Part shown: piece by piece, positions 50,031 to 59,041 of the stretch
Layout of the letters: each line of letters starts with the position of its first letter
Position numbering within the stretch: position 1 is the stretch's first letter
DNA from: Amycolatopsis sp. CA-128772
GTDB lineage: Bacteria; Actinomycetota; Actinomycetes; Mycobacteriales; Pseudonocardiaceae
Assembly: GCF_002904295.1 (NCBI RefSeq)
Contig: NZ_PPHG01000060.1
Span: 38,663 to 102,662, forward strand
DNA length: 64,000 nucleotides
Direction of reading: 5' to 3'
Notes under the pieces: generated by a model
The model's input: only the letters and a program-made list of their open reading frames with translations
Databases searched by the model: none
What the model was told of the DNA's origin: nothing
Translations under genes and position numbers: made by a program

Positions 50031-50960
50031 TCAGGCGAGCGCGCGTACCCGCGCCAGGCGCTCTTCCCACGCCGCGGCCACCTCGGGCGGCGCCGGGAAC
50101 GCGTCCACCGGCTCCGGGGCCTCCCTGGGCACCGGCAGGTAACCGTCCACAGGGGACAGTGGATTCGCGGAAACATCGCCTTGCAGCAACGAAATCGTGC
50201 CCAGTCCACAGGCGAACTCCAGCGACGGCAGCGCGCCCGCCAACGCCAGGCCCGCCGCGAGACCCACGCTTGTCTCCACCGCCGAGGACACCACGCACGG
50301 CAGCCCGCACGCCTCGGCCACCTCCAGCGCGCGCCGGACGCCGCCGAGGGGGGAAACCTTCAGGACCGCGATGTCCGCCGCCCCCGCGACCGCTACCTTC
50401 AGCGGGTCCTCCGCCCGGCGGATCGACTCGTCGGCCGCGATGCGGACACCCACCCGGCGCCGCACTGCCGCCAGCTCCTCGATCGACGGGCACGGCTGTT
50501 CCGCGTACTCCAGGCCGCCCGCCGCCTTGTCGAGGTCGGTGATCGCCCGCACCGCCGTGTCGACGTCCCAGGCTGTGTTCGCGTCGATGCGGACGGCGCC
50601 GTCCGGGCCGAGCGCGGCGCGGACCGCCTCCACCCGCGCGCAGTCGTCGGCCACGGAGACGCGCGGATCGGCCACCTTCACCTTGGCCGTCCGGCAGCCG
50701 GAGGCGCGGACCAGCTCGTACGCCTGCTCCGGGCCGACCACCGGGACCGTCGTGTTGACCTCGACCCGGTCGCGGACCGGCGCGGGCCAGCCTGCTTCGG
50801 TCGCCTCCAGCGCCGCCCGCAGCCACGGCACGCTCTCGGCGTCGGAGTAGTCGGCGAACGGGCAGAACTCTCCCCAGCCCGCCGGACCGTGCAGCAGCAC
50901 CCCCTCACGGACGGTGATGCCGCGGAACCGGGTGCGCAGGGGGATCGCGTAGACCTTCAT
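50031..50960 (-). CDS. menC: o-Succinylbenzoate synthase MenC
   Basis: 309 aa enolase-superfamily enzyme dehydrating SHCHC to o-succinylbenzoate in menaquinone synthesis. Visible marks are the T-A-K-V-K-V catalytic lysine pair, metal ligands in R-I-D-A-N, E-Q-P-C and A-A-D-E-S, and the second base in V-L-K-V-S-P-L-G-G. Menaquinone is the actinobacterial respiratory quinone. No other men gene lies in the window. Confidence 0.9.
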   Translation of the reverse strand: MKVYAIPLRTRFRGITVREGVLLHGPAGWGEFCPFADYSDAESVPWLRAALEATEAGWPAPVRDRVEVNTTVPVVGPEQAYELVRASGCRTAKVKVADPRVSVADDCARVEAVRAALGPDGAVRIDANTAWDVDTAVRAITDLDKAAGGLEYAEQPCPSIEELAAVRRRVGVRIAADESIRRAEDPLKVAVAGAADIAVLKVSPLGGVRRALEVAEACGLPCVVSSAVETSVGLAAGLALAGALPSLEFACGLGTISLLQGDVSANPLSPVDGYLPVPREAPEPVDAFPAPPEVAAAWEERLARVRALA

Positions 50961-51034
50961 CGAGCCCGATCATGCCACCGTCCCGGGTTTCGCAAACAGG
51001 TGCCGGACTGGGTGTTTCCGGCCAGAATGGCTCC

Positions 51035-53830
51035 GTGGTCCTCGATTTCCGCGTGCTGGGTCCGGCCGAGGTCACGGCCGACGGCCGCCCGGTACCGCTC
51101 GGGGGCAGCCGGCCGCTGATCGTCCTGGCCGGGCTTCTGCTGCGCGCGAACCGGGTCGTGCCGGTCGACGAGCTGGGCCGCTGGCTGTGGCACGACGACC
51201 GCCGCCGCTCCAAGGGCGCCCTCCAGACGTACGTGCTGCGCCTGCGCCGGGCGCTGGGCGACCAGGTCGCGATCCGCACGGAGAGCGGCGGCTACCTGAT
51301 CGAACTCGCCGACGACCTGCTCGACCTGACCCGCTTCCGCGCGCTGGCCGTCCGCGGCAAGGCGGCGATGGACCGCGGCGAGAGCCGCCGGGCGGCCGCG
51401 CACTTCGCCGAGGCGCTCGCGCAGTGGCGCGGGCCGGCGCTGCTGAACGTCGAGTCCGACGCCCTGCACCGCGACGAAGCCGGCCAGCTGGCCGAGGAAC
51501 GGCTGCGCGTGCGCGAGCAGTGGGCCGACGCGCTGCTCGAAGTCGGCGAGTACGGCACGGTCATCCCCGAGCTCGCCCGGCTGACCAGGGAGAACCCGCT
51601 GCGGGAGCGGCTGCACGAGCAACTGATGATCGCGCTGTACCGGTCGGGCCGCCAGGCCGAGGCGCTCGACGTCCACCGCCGGATCAGCCGCGTGCTGGCC
51701 GACGAACTCGGGCTCGACCCCGGGCCGTCGCTGCAGCGCACCCGCCAGGCGATCCTCACCGGCACGGACAGCGGCACCACGCCCGCGCCGGCGCGCTACC
51801 GGCTCGGCGTCGACCCGCAGGTGCCCCACCAGCTGCCCGCCGACCTGCGGACCTTCTCCGGACGCGAGTGCGACCTCAAGGCGTTGCACGCGCTGCTGCC
51901 GGAGGCTGTGGACGCCGACGCGTCGACGCCGATCGCGTCCGTCGAAGGCATGGGCGGCATCGGGAAGACGACGCTCGCCGTGCACTTCGCGCACGAGGTC
52001 GCCGACCGGTTCCCCGGCGGGCAGGTCCACCTCAACCTGCGCGGCTACGGCCCGGGCGAGCCGGTCGAGCCGTCGGCGGCGCTGGAAGCCATGCTGACCG
52101 CGCTGGGCGTGCCGTGCGAGGCGATCCCCGGCGACCTCGACGGCCGCGCGGCGAGCTGGCGGACGCACACCGCGGGACGGCGGCTGCTGGTCCTGCTCGA
52201 CAACGCCAACCGCACCGAGCAGGTGAGCCCGCTGCTGCCCGGGCCCGGCTGCCTGGTCCTGGTCACCAGCCGCTGGCAGCTGCGCGCCCTGGTCGCGACG
52301 CACGGCGCCCGCCGGATCGCGCTGGAGGAGCTCGGCGACGAGGACGCCGTCGCGCTGCTGGCGTCCACGATCGGCCACGACCGCGTCGCCCGCGACCCGG
52401 CGGCGGCCGGGCGGTTCGTGCGCCACTGCGGCGGGCTGCCGCTGGCCATCCGGATCCTGGCCGTGCGCGCGGCGCAGTTCCCCGACCTGGCGCTCGACGA
52501 GTTCGCCGGCTCACTGGCCGGCGACCTGCTCGGCTCGTTCGACCTCGCCGACGGCGAAGGCACCAACATCCGCTCGGTGTTTTCCTACTCCTACCAGGCT
52601 CTTCATCCGTCGACGGCCCGGCTGCTGCGGCTGCTCGGGCTGCACACCGGCGTGGACTTCACCGCGCCGGCGGCGGCCGCGGTCGCCGGCCTGGACGTCA
52701 CGGCGACCCGCCCGATGCTCGAAACGCTGGCCGCGGCGCACCTGCTCGCCCAGCCGCGGCCGGGCCGCTACCAGTTCCACGACCTCATCCGGGCGTACGC
52801 GGGCGAAGCCGCTTCGCAGCTGGACCCGGCGGCCGAGCGCGAGGCCGCTTCGGACCGGCTGCTCGGCTGGTACCTGGCGTCGGCGCTGAACGCGTCACGG
52901 CGGATGCGGCCGGAGCGCTACTACCGGCTGCTGGAGCTCGACGACCTCGAAGGCGGGCCGGCCTTCCCCGAGTACCACGACGCGCTGGACTGGTTCGGCG
53001 AGGAGTACGGCAACCTCATCGCGGCGGTGCACCTGGCGCGGCGCCGGGGCCGCGACGACGTCTGCTGGAAGCTGGCCTGGCTGCTGCAAAGCTACTTCGT
53101 GACGCGCTCGCGGCTCGACGACTGGCGGTCGGTGTTCGCGGTGGCGCTCGAAGCCGCGCGGGCGAGCGGCCACCGGCCGGGCGAGGCGGGGATCCTGAGC
53201 GGGCTGGGCGTGGTCAACGGGGTCGCGCGGCAGTACGCCCAGGCGCGGCGGTACCTGGAGCAGGTGCTGGCGATCCAGCGCGAGCTCGGGGCGCGCGAAG
53301 GCGAGGCGCGGGCGCAGTACAACCTGGCGATGGCGGCGCACAACCTCGACGACTGCGCCTGGGCGTACGAGCACGGGATGCAGGCCCTGGAGATCGTCCG
53401 CGAGCTGGGGCTGGGCCACTTCGAGGCGAGTGTGCTGCGGGCGCTGGGCGACATCTGCACGTCGATGGGCGATCACGAGCAGGCGCTGCGGCTGGCCGAC
53501 GCGGCGCTGGCGATCCTCGGCCCGGACGGCGAGCCGGTGGACACGCGGTTCACGCAGCACACGCGTGGCCTGGCCCTGGTCGGCCTGGGCCGCCTCGACG
53601 AGGGCATCGCGTGCATCCGCGCTTCGGTCGAGATGTTCTTCGCGATGGACGAGCAGTACGAGGCGGCGGACGTACTGGCCCAGCTGGGCACGATGTACCT
53701 CCGCCACGGCGACGCGGCGCCGGCCCGCGAGTGCTGGCTGCGGTCGGTGCGGCTGCTGACGGAGCTGGGCCACCCGGACGCGGACGACGTCCGGGCCAAG
53801 CTGGCGGCCCTGGTGGTCGTGGGTGGTTGA
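51035..53830 (+). CDS. Second AfsR/SARP-family regulator (BTAD, NB-ARC, TPR)
   Basis: 931 aa. DNA-binding winged helix (about 2-90), BTAD (about 95-245), NB-ARC ATPase with Walker A V-E-G-M-G-G-I-G-K-T-T and Walker B R-L-L-V-L-L-D-N, then TPR-like repeats to the end (A-R-A-Q-Y-N-L-A and similar). It is a homologue of the 3711-6458 product but clearly divergent. GTG 51035 is the start best fitting the family (V-V-L-D-F-R-V-L-G-P-A). No neighbouring secondary-metabolite cluster is visible, so its targets are elsewhere. Confidence 0.88.
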   Translation: MVLDFRVLGPAEVTADGRPVPLGGSRPLIVLAGLLLRANRVVPVDELGRWLWHDDRRRSKGALQTYVLRLRRALGDQVAIRTESGGYLIELADDLLDLTRFRALAVRGKAAMDRGESRRAAAHFAEALAQWRGPALLNVESDALHRDEAGQLAEERLRVREQWADALLEVGEYGTVIPELARLTRENPLRERLHEQLMIALYRSGRQAEALDVHRRISRVLADELGLDPGPSLQRTRQAILTGTDSGTTPAPARYRLGVDPQVPHQLPADLRTFSGRECDLKALHALLPEAVDADASTPIASVEGMGGIGKTTLAVHFAHEVADRFPGGQVHLNLRGYGPGEPVEPSAALEAMLTALGVPCEAIPGDLDGRAASWRTHTAGRRLLVLLDNANRTEQVSPLLPGPGCLVLVTSRWQLRALVATHGARRIALEELGDEDAVALLASTIGHDRVARDPAAAGRFVRHCGGLPLAIRILAVRAAQFPDLALDEFAGSLAGDLLGSFDLADGEGTNIRSVFSYSYQALHPSTARLLRLLGLHTGVDFTAPAAAAVAGLDVTATRPMLETLAAAHLLAQPRPGRYQFHDLIRAYAGEAASQLDPAAEREAASDRLLGWYLASALNASRRMRPERYYRLLELDDLEGGPAFPEYHDALDWFGEEYGNLIAAVHLARRRGRDDVCWKLAWLLQSYFVTRSRLDDWRSVFAVALEAARASGHRPGEAGILSGLGVVNGVARQYAQARRYLEQVLAIQRELGAREGEARAQYNLAMAAHNLDDCAWAYEHGMQALEIVRELGLGHFEASVLRALGDICTSMGDHEQALRLADAALAILGPDGEPVDTRFTQHTRGLALVGLGRLDEGIACIRASVEMFFAMDEQYEAADVLAQLGTMYLRHGDAAPARECWLRSVRLLTELGHPDADDVRAKLAALVVVGG

Positions 53831-53887
53831 GGGCCCGGACGGCTCGCGTGCCGACCCCCAGCGACAGCACGCAAGCCGGTCCGGCCC
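53831..53887 (+). terminator. Imperfect hairpin after the second SARP gene
   Basis: GCGTGC/GCACGC plus outer GGC and GGAC/GTCC-type pairs form an imperfect stem around CGACCCCCAGCGACA, starting directly after the stop. Confidence 0.5.
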
Positions 53888-53937
53888 GTGAGCTGATCCA
53901 AGCCGACGGCGCTCACTGTCCACTCACTGTCCGGTTT

Positions 53938-54783
53938 TCACTGTCCGGTTTGCGGCGCCACCCCGAGCAGATCGGCGAGGCTCTCGGCGTTCCGCGGCGC
54001 CTCGACCTTGACGTCGTTGTCGAAGTAGACGTGCACGTCCCGCCGGCCGTCGTCGTGCCAGGCGCGGATCTTGCCCGCCCAGGTGCGCAGGGCCCGGTCG
54101 GAGTAGCCGCTGACGTAGAGCTCTTCGTCGCCGTGCAGCCGCACGTAGCTGAAGTCGGCGGTCTGGTCTTCGAGGAACGGCCACTTGCCGGCGGTATCGG
54201 CGACGACGAGGGCGATGCCGTGTTCTTCCAGCAGTTTTGTCGCGGCGGGCTGGGCGAAGCTGGGGTGCCGGACTTCGAGCGCGTGCCGCAGCGGCCGGCG
54301 CGGGCCGGCTTCGAGGAACGGGACGCCCTTGAGCTTGTCGTCGTGCTTGGTGGCGAGCTGGGCGGCCTCGGTGGTGGTCCGCGGCAGGAGCGCGAAGAAG
54401 TTGACGAGCCGGTCGGCATCGAAGGCCAGCCGCGGCGGGAGCTGCCAGAGGAAGGGCCCGAGCTTCGTCCCGAGCGCGAGGACACCGGAGGCGAAGAAGT
54501 TGGCGAGCGCGGTCTCGACGTCCCGGAGCTGCTTCATGTGCGTGATGAAACGCCCGCCTTTGACGGCGAAGCGGAAGTCGGCGGGGGTCTCGTCGAACCA
54601 GGCCCGGTACCGCTCGGGGCGTTGCAGGGAGTAGAAGGAACCGTTGATTTCCACGGCGTTCATCCGCCGGGAGAGGTATTCGAGCTCTCGCCGCTGAGCG
54701 AGCTTGGGTGGGTAGAAGACCCCGCGCCACGGGGTGTAGCGCCACCCGGAGGTTCCGATCCGGATCTCGGCGATCGCCCTCAC
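53938..54783 (-). CDS. DUF72 family protein (YecE-like)
   Basis: 281 aa TIM-barrel-like protein. It opens I-R-I-G-T-S-G-W-R-Y-T-P-W-R-G-V-F-Y-P, the DUF72 signature, then N-A-V-E-I-N-G-S-F-Y-S-L-Q and R-L-H-G-D-E-E-L-Y. Activity is unknown. Direct repeats CACTGTCCGGTTT straddle its stop, at 53926 and 53939. Confidence 0.9.
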   Translation of the reverse strand: MRAIAEIRIGTSGWRYTPWRGVFYPPKLAQRRELEYLSRRMNAVEINGSFYSLQRPERYRAWFDETPADFRFAVKGGRFITHMKQLRDVETALANFFASGVLALGTKLGPFLWQLPPRLAFDADRLVNFFALLPRTTTEAAQLATKHDDKLKGVPFLEAGPRRPLRHALEVRHPSFAQPAATKLLEEHGIALVVADTAGKWPFLEDQTADFSYVRLHGDEELYVSGYSDRALRTWAGKIRAWHDDGRRDVHVYFDNDVKVEAPRNAESLADLLGVAPQTGQ

Positions 54784-55006
54784 CGCCCTTCCGGGGTGGG
54801 TGATTCCCGGTGGGGTGGGGGGCCAAACGCGGGTCTGGTGGGACGGGTGGTCCGGTCGTTGGGGCAGTCGTCCTGAGTTTCGGGGTGCTCGTCTGCTTGT
54901 TGAGGGGGCTGTTCTGCTGCGGTGCGGGGAAAAGCTGGCCTCGCCGGACGGGCAGGCTCTGGGATGACCCTGGGGGTGCTTTCGGGTCGCCTTTACGGTG
55001 GGGTCG

Positions 55007-55042
55007 CTGGGTGGTCATCCCGTCGACGGGATGACCACCCAG
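55007..55042. terminator. 36-bp perfect palindrome 3' of the DUF4253 gene
   Basis: CTGGGTGGTCATCCCGTC is followed directly by its exact reverse complement, 40 bp beyond the minus-strand stop at 55082. As RNA it gives an 18-bp stem, probably a terminator. The remaining 54784-55081 spacer contains only G-rich unstructured sequence and a related GGGATGACC word at 54961. Confidence 0.65.
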
Positions 55043-55081
55043 TTCTGTTGGGGTGGCCGTGCCCCGGCCCCGGCCTCCGCT

Positions 55082-55843
55082 TCACGCCCAGGAAAACCGC
55101 CAATGCCTCGACTGGACCAGGCCTGATGCGTACTCCCGCAGGTTTCCCGGCTGGGCGGCGAACGTCGGCAGGCTGAACGCCCGGTGCTCCGCCGCCACCG
55201 TCAGTGCCCGGGCCTGGTTCCTCGGGGGCGCCGCCACCGACAGCTCGATCGCGTCGAAGCCCAGTACCACCAGTGTTGCTCCGAAGCGGTCCTCCCAGCT
55301 GCGCAGCACCGCCGACAGCTCGGCCACCTGGTCCGTGCACTTGATCATGCCCGTCCAGCCCAGCAGGGCCGGGATGTCCGCCGGGCGCTCGGTCTGGACC
55401 AGGCCGAGGCGGTGGGGGGCGCGGTTGGCCAGGATCGAACCCGTGTTGCCCGCCTCCGCCAGCGGGTCCGACCGGCGTGGGCTGCGCTTCGCCAGGCCCG
55501 GGAACCGGGCGCCGAACGGGCGCAGGCACGCGCCGTCGCAGCAGGAGCCGTCCCACCAGCGGGACAACGCTCCCGCCGCGTCCGCCGACGGCACGCGGTG
55601 GCCCGCCGGGGCCAGGCGGCCCCGGTCGTCGATCCAGTCCTCGCCGTTCGCCGCGAACCGCTGGTCGTGGGGGATCAGCACCGGCCACAACCCCGACCGC
55701 TCGAACTCGGCCACGCAGCCGAGGTAGCGCTCGGGCCGGGTCAGCGGCAGGTCGGACACCCACAGCCGGCCGTGCCACGCCCCCGGTGGCAGGGTCTGGA
55801 CCGGCGGCGCGGGCGTACCGGGGCGGAGCGGTGCGATCGTCAT
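55082..55843 (-). CDS. DUF4253 protein, predicted SOS-regulated
   Basis: 253 aa soluble protein. The N-terminal half has R-L-W-V-S-D-L-P-L and W-P-V-L-I-P-H-D. The C-terminal half, with A-A-E-H-R-A-F-S-L-P and A-S-G-L-V-Q-S-R-H-W-R-F-S-W, matches the DUF4253 pattern. Function unknown. Two LexA-type boxes lie 11 and 37 bp before the ATG, so DNA damage should induce it. Confidence 0.8.
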   Translation of the reverse strand: MTIAPLRPGTPAPPVQTLPPGAWHGRLWVSDLPLTRPERYLGCVAEFERSGLWPVLIPHDQRFAANGEDWIDDRGRLAPAGHRVPSADAAGALSRWWDGSCCDGACLRPFGARFPGLAKRSPRRSDPLAEAGNTGSILANRAPHRLGLVQTERPADIPALLGWTGMIKCTDQVAELSAVLRSWEDRFGATLVVLGFDAIELSVAAPPRNQARALTVAAEHRAFSLPTFAAQPGNLREYASGLVQSRHWRFSWA

Positions 55844-55853
55844 GGACGTCCCC

Positions 55854-55869
55854 TCGAACTAGTGTTCGG
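55854..55869. promoter_or_regulatory. LexA/SOS box 1
   Basis: TCGAACTAGTGTTCGG matches 11 of the 12 fixed positions of the actinobacterial LexA consensus TCGAAC-N4-GTTCGA. It lies 11 bp from the DUF4253 start. Confidence 0.82.
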
Positions 55870-55879
55870 CTACTGCATG

Positions 55880-55895
55880 TCGAACAGTAGTTCGA
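55880..55895. promoter_or_regulatory. LexA/SOS box 2
   Basis: TCGAACAGTAGTTCGA matches all 12 fixed positions of TCGAAC-N4-GTTCGA. The two boxes together also form a 17/18 inverted repeat (CCCTCGAACTA...TAGTTCGAGGG). Confidence 0.9.
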
Positions 55896-56045
55896 GGGTC
55901 TGACAATTTCCAGCGTCCGGGCCGCTCAACCGTTCGGGTGAATACGGAAAACCGCAGGTCAGGACGTCGTGTGAAAGCAAAGTTGCGGAAGTTGCTCCTG
56001 TGACGATGCGCTGGGCCGAAGGGGTGGCCAGGCTGGGCTGCACCC

Positions 56046-56667
56046 GTGAAAGAGGGGGAATTCCTGGCGTGGTGCGTGGTCGCCAACGTGCTCGCCGAGA
56101 CGACGCACGGTGAAGGCAGCGAAGACGTTCGGCGCGGCTTGAAGCACTTCGCGCCCGGTGCGAAGGTGTGGGTGCTGCCGCCGCAGTGGGGCGATGGCGG
56201 GGAAAGCGTGGTCGTCCTCGGGCGGCACCGCGGCCGGGGCCGGGGGCGGCTCGCCCGGCTGGTCGCCGCGCGGCACCACCTCGAGGACTTCCGGGTGCGG
56301 GGGATCTACAGTCCCGCCGTCCTCCGCGAGCTGAGCCTGCCGCTGGACGACCGGGTGACACGCTTGTGGGAGTCCGAGGAGGAAGCCCGGCGGACGGCCG
56401 GCTGGTGGAACTGGATGCGGGCGGCCCCGTCGGGCGTGCGGCGGCCGCAGGCCCGTGGCCGGCTGGTGGAGCTCCTCGCGTTCCTCGCGGAGCCGGGCTC
56501 GAGCCTGCCGTGGGCGGTGACGGAGCTGGCCGGAGTGGCGGACGGCGTGCTTCGCGACGAGCTCGAAGCCGCCGCGGTCGAACGGGTCTGGGGCGCAGCT
56601 GAGAACCGGCGGCACCGCCGTCACGGAGGCTGCCGAGGCGCAGGCGCTCCTCGAACGACCGGCTTAG
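56046..56667 (+). CDS. Hypothetical protein with an apparent +1 frameshift
   Basis: About 206 aa if repaired. The N-terminal half (V-A-N-V-L-A-E, then R-R-G-L-K-H-F-A-P-G-A-K-V-W-V-L) resembles a family of short hypothetical proteins found beside immunity or defence genes in actinomycetes. From the GGGG run at 56590-56593 the original frame runs on without a stop into antisense helicase DNA. Dropping one G instead gives V-W-A-Q-L-R-T-G-G and a natural end, L-L-E-R-P-A-stop, at 56665-56667. That stop interlocks with the convergent helicase stop (TTAG), as at other loci here. Could be a sequencing error, a real null allele or slippage. Confidence 0.6.
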
Positions 56668-58310
56668 AGCGGCCGGAGCAGGTCGTCCGCGTCCACGATG
56701 TGGTACGCGTACCCCTGCTCCGCCAGGAAGCGCTGCCGATGCGCCGCGTACTCCGTGTCCACCGTGTCGCGCGAGACGATCGAGTAGAAGTGCGCCTGCC
56801 GCCCGTCGCCCTTCGGACGCAGCAGGCGCCCGAGCCGCTGGGCCTCCTCCTGCCGGGAGCCGAACGTGCCGGAGATCTGGATCGCCACCGATGCCTCGGG
56901 CAGGTCGATCGAGAAGTTCGCCACCTTCGACACGACCAGCGTCCGGATCTCGCCGCGGCGGAACTTGTCGAACAGCTCCTCGCGCTCCTTGTTGCGGGTC
57001 GCGCCCTGGATCACCGGGGCGTCGAGCTCGTCGCCGAGCATCTCCAGCTGGTCCAGGTACGCGCCGATCACCAGGGTCGGCTCGCCGGCGTGCTTGGCCA
57101 CGATCGACTTGATCACCGGGGTCTTCGTCAGCGCCGTCGCCGCCAGCTTGTACCGCTCGTCGGCCTCGGCCGTGGCGTACTCGAGCCGCTCCGCGTCGGT
57201 CAGGGTGACGCGGACCTCGGTGCACTCCGCCGGGGCGATCCAGCCCTGGGCCTCGATGTCGCGCCACGGGACGTCGTAGCGCTTCGGCCCGATCAGCGAG
57301 AACACGTCGCCCTCGCGGCCGTCCTCGCGCACCAGCGTCGCGGTCAGGCCGAGGCGGCGGCGGGACTGCAGGTCCGCCGTCATCCGGAACACCGGCGCCG
57401 GCAGCAGGTGGACCTCGTCGTAGACGACCAGGCCCCAGTCCCGCGAGTCGAACAGCTCCAGGTGCTTGTACTCGCCCTTGGTCTTGCGGGTGATCACCTG
57501 GTAGGTCGCGATGGTGACCGGCCGGATCTCCTTCTTCTCCCCGGAGTACTCGCCGATCTCCTCCTCGGTCAGCGACGTCCGCGCGATCAGCTCGCGCTTC
57601 CACTGTCGCCCGGCGACCGTGTTCGTCACCAGGATCAGCGTGGTCGCCGCCGCCTTCGCCATCGCCGCCGCGCCGACCATCGTCTTCCCGGCGCCGCACG
57701 GCAGCACGACGACGCCCGAGCCGCCCGCCCAGAACGCCTCCGCGGCCTGGCGCTGGTAGTCGCGCAGCTGCCAGTCGTCCTCCTCCAGCGCGATCGGGTG
57801 CGCTTCGCCGTCGACGTACCCGGCGAGGTCCTCGGCCGGCCAGCCGACCTTCAGCAGCGCCTGCTTCAGCCGCCCGCGCTCGGACGGGTGCACGATGACC
57901 GTGTCCTCGTCGATCTTGGCGCCGAGCATCGGGCTGATCTTCTTGTTCCGGGCGACCTCGGTCAGCACCGCGCGGTCGGTGGTCGACATCACCAGCCCGT
58001 GCGCCGGGTGGTTGGCGATCTGCAGCCGCCCGAACCGGCCCATCACGTCGACGACGTCGATCAGCAGCGGCTGCGGCACCGGGAACCGCGAGTACGTGGT
58101 CAGCGCGTCGACGACCTGCTCGGCGTCGTGCCCCGCCGCGCGCGCGTTCCACAACGCCAGCGGCGTGATCCGGTAGGTGTGCACGTGCTCCGGCGCCCGT
58201 TCCAGCTCCGCGAACGGCGCGATCGCGATGCGCGCGTCATCGGCCTGGGGGTGGTCGACCTCCAGGAGCACGGTCTTGTCGGACTGGACGATCAGCGGGC
58301 CATCAGTCAC
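56664..58310 (-). CDS. XPB/ERCC3-type DNA repair helicase
   Basis: 548 aa SF2 3'-5' helicase. Walker A L-P-C-G-A-G-K-T, motif II D-E-V-H, motif III L-T-A-T, and motif VI Q-R-L-G-R-L-L-R-P-K are present, plus the XPB-type N-terminal damage-recognition region. Mycobacterial homologues unwind DNA in repair; the partner nuclease is not nearby. I prefer GTG 58310: a TATAAC -10 box ends 7 bp upstream, implying a leaderless mRNA. No LexA box is seen at its own promoter. Confidence 0.9.
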   Translation of the reverse strand: MTDGPLIVQSDKTVLLEVDHPQADDARIAIAPFAELERAPEHVHTYRITPLALWNARAAGHDAEQVVDALTTYSRFPVPQPLLIDVVDVMGRFGRLQIANHPAHGLVMSTTDRAVLTEVARNKKISPMLGAKIDEDTVIVHPSERGRLKQALLKVGWPAEDLAGYVDGEAHPIALEEDDWQLRDYQRQAAEAFWAGGSGVVVLPCGAGKTMVGAAAMAKAAATTLILVTNTVAGRQWKRELIARTSLTEEEIGEYSGEKKEIRPVTIATYQVITRKTKGEYKHLELFDSRDWGLVVYDEVHLLPAPVFRMTADLQSRRRLGLTATLVREDGREGDVFSLIGPKRYDVPWRDIEAQGWIAPAECTEVRVTLTDAERLEYATAEADERYKLAATALTKTPVIKSIVAKHAGEPTLVIGAYLDQLEMLGDELDAPVIQGATRNKEREELFDKFRRGEIRTLVVSKVANFSIDLPEASVAIQISGTFGSRQEEAQRLGRLLRPKGDGRQAHFYSIVSRDTVDTEYAAHRQRFLAEQGYAYHIVDADDLLRPL

Positions 58311-58399
58311 AACTACTGTTATACGTGCCTCGCTCCGGCCCGCTCCCGTCGCGGGTCCGCCGGTGGGCCGAGGTGCCGAGGGGATCACTGGAGGGCACG

Positions 58400-59041
58400 T
58401 TGACCACACCACCGTCCGACGACAACCCGTTCCGGTCGCCGGACTACGCGGCGTCGTCGCCGGACTACGCGGCGCCGCCGCCGCCGATGCCGATGCCGCC
58501 GGGGCACCAGCCGATCCCGCACTGGTTCAGCACCAAGGTGCGGATCACGTTGATCGCGTGCGTCGTCGCGGCGCTGGGCCTGGGCACGGTCGGTGCGCTG
58601 GGCATCTCCTGGGCCATCCGCAGCGGCCCGCCGTCGGAAGGCGACTGCCTGTACTTGACGCGCGAAGCCGGCGGCAAGCTCGCCTACCACCGCGTCGGCT
58701 GCACCGCGGCCGACGCGACCTACCAGGTCGACCGGTCCTACACCAGCACCTTGACCTGTCCCTCCGAAGGCTACGTGCGGTTCCGGACCTCGACCGGTTC
58801 CGGCGCCGGGCGGACGCTCTGCCTCGCCCTGAACGTCCGCACCGGGGACTGCCTCCGCGACGTCGACGACGAGGCCACGATCGCCAAGGTGAGCTGTACC
58901 GACCCGGCGGCGAAGGAGCGCGCCCGGGTGGTCGCCGGCTACAGCCACGGGGAGGCCTGCGAAAACGCCGACGACGTGCGGGTCTACTACGGTCCGCCGG
59001 CCCGGGTGGTGTGCCTGCTGCCGCCGGGCGAAAACATCTAG
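58400..59041 (+). CDS. Membrane-anchored hypothetical protein, Cys-rich exterior
   Basis: 213 aa. Cytosolic Pro-rich N-terminus with two P-D-Y-A-A units, one membrane helix (about 47-70), and an extracytoplasmic domain with about eight cysteines (G-D-C-L-Y, V-G-C-T-A, L-T-C-P-S-E-G, L-C-L-A, G-D-C-L-R, S-C-T-D, E-A-C, V-V-C), probably disulfide-bonded. Function unknown. TTG 58400 is chosen for GGAGGG just upstream; GTG 58325 is the alternative. Its stop interlocks with the convergent monooxygenase stop (CTAG). Confidence 0.7.
   Translation: MTTPPSDDNPFRSPDYAASSPDYAAPPPPMPMPPGHQPIPHWFSTKVRITLIACVVAALGLGTVGALGISWAIRSGPPSEGDCLYLTREAGGKLAYHRVGCTAADATYQVDRSYTSTLTCPSEGYVRFRTSTGSGAGRTLCLALNVRTGDCLRDVDDEATIAKVSCTDPAAKERARVVAGYSHGEACENADDVRVYYGPPARVVCLLPPGENI

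Noticed and set aside
44962..50826. 1954-aa minus-strand open frame
   Set aside because: Runs antisense to csp, kinase and groEL and through noncoding spacers. Only the piece near 47000-47217 looked coding, and it was reported separately as a remnant.
56668..58403. Continuation of the 56046 frame to 785 aa
   Set aside because: Beyond 56593 it is antisense to the XPB helicase and loses family-like sequence; a frameshift explains it better.
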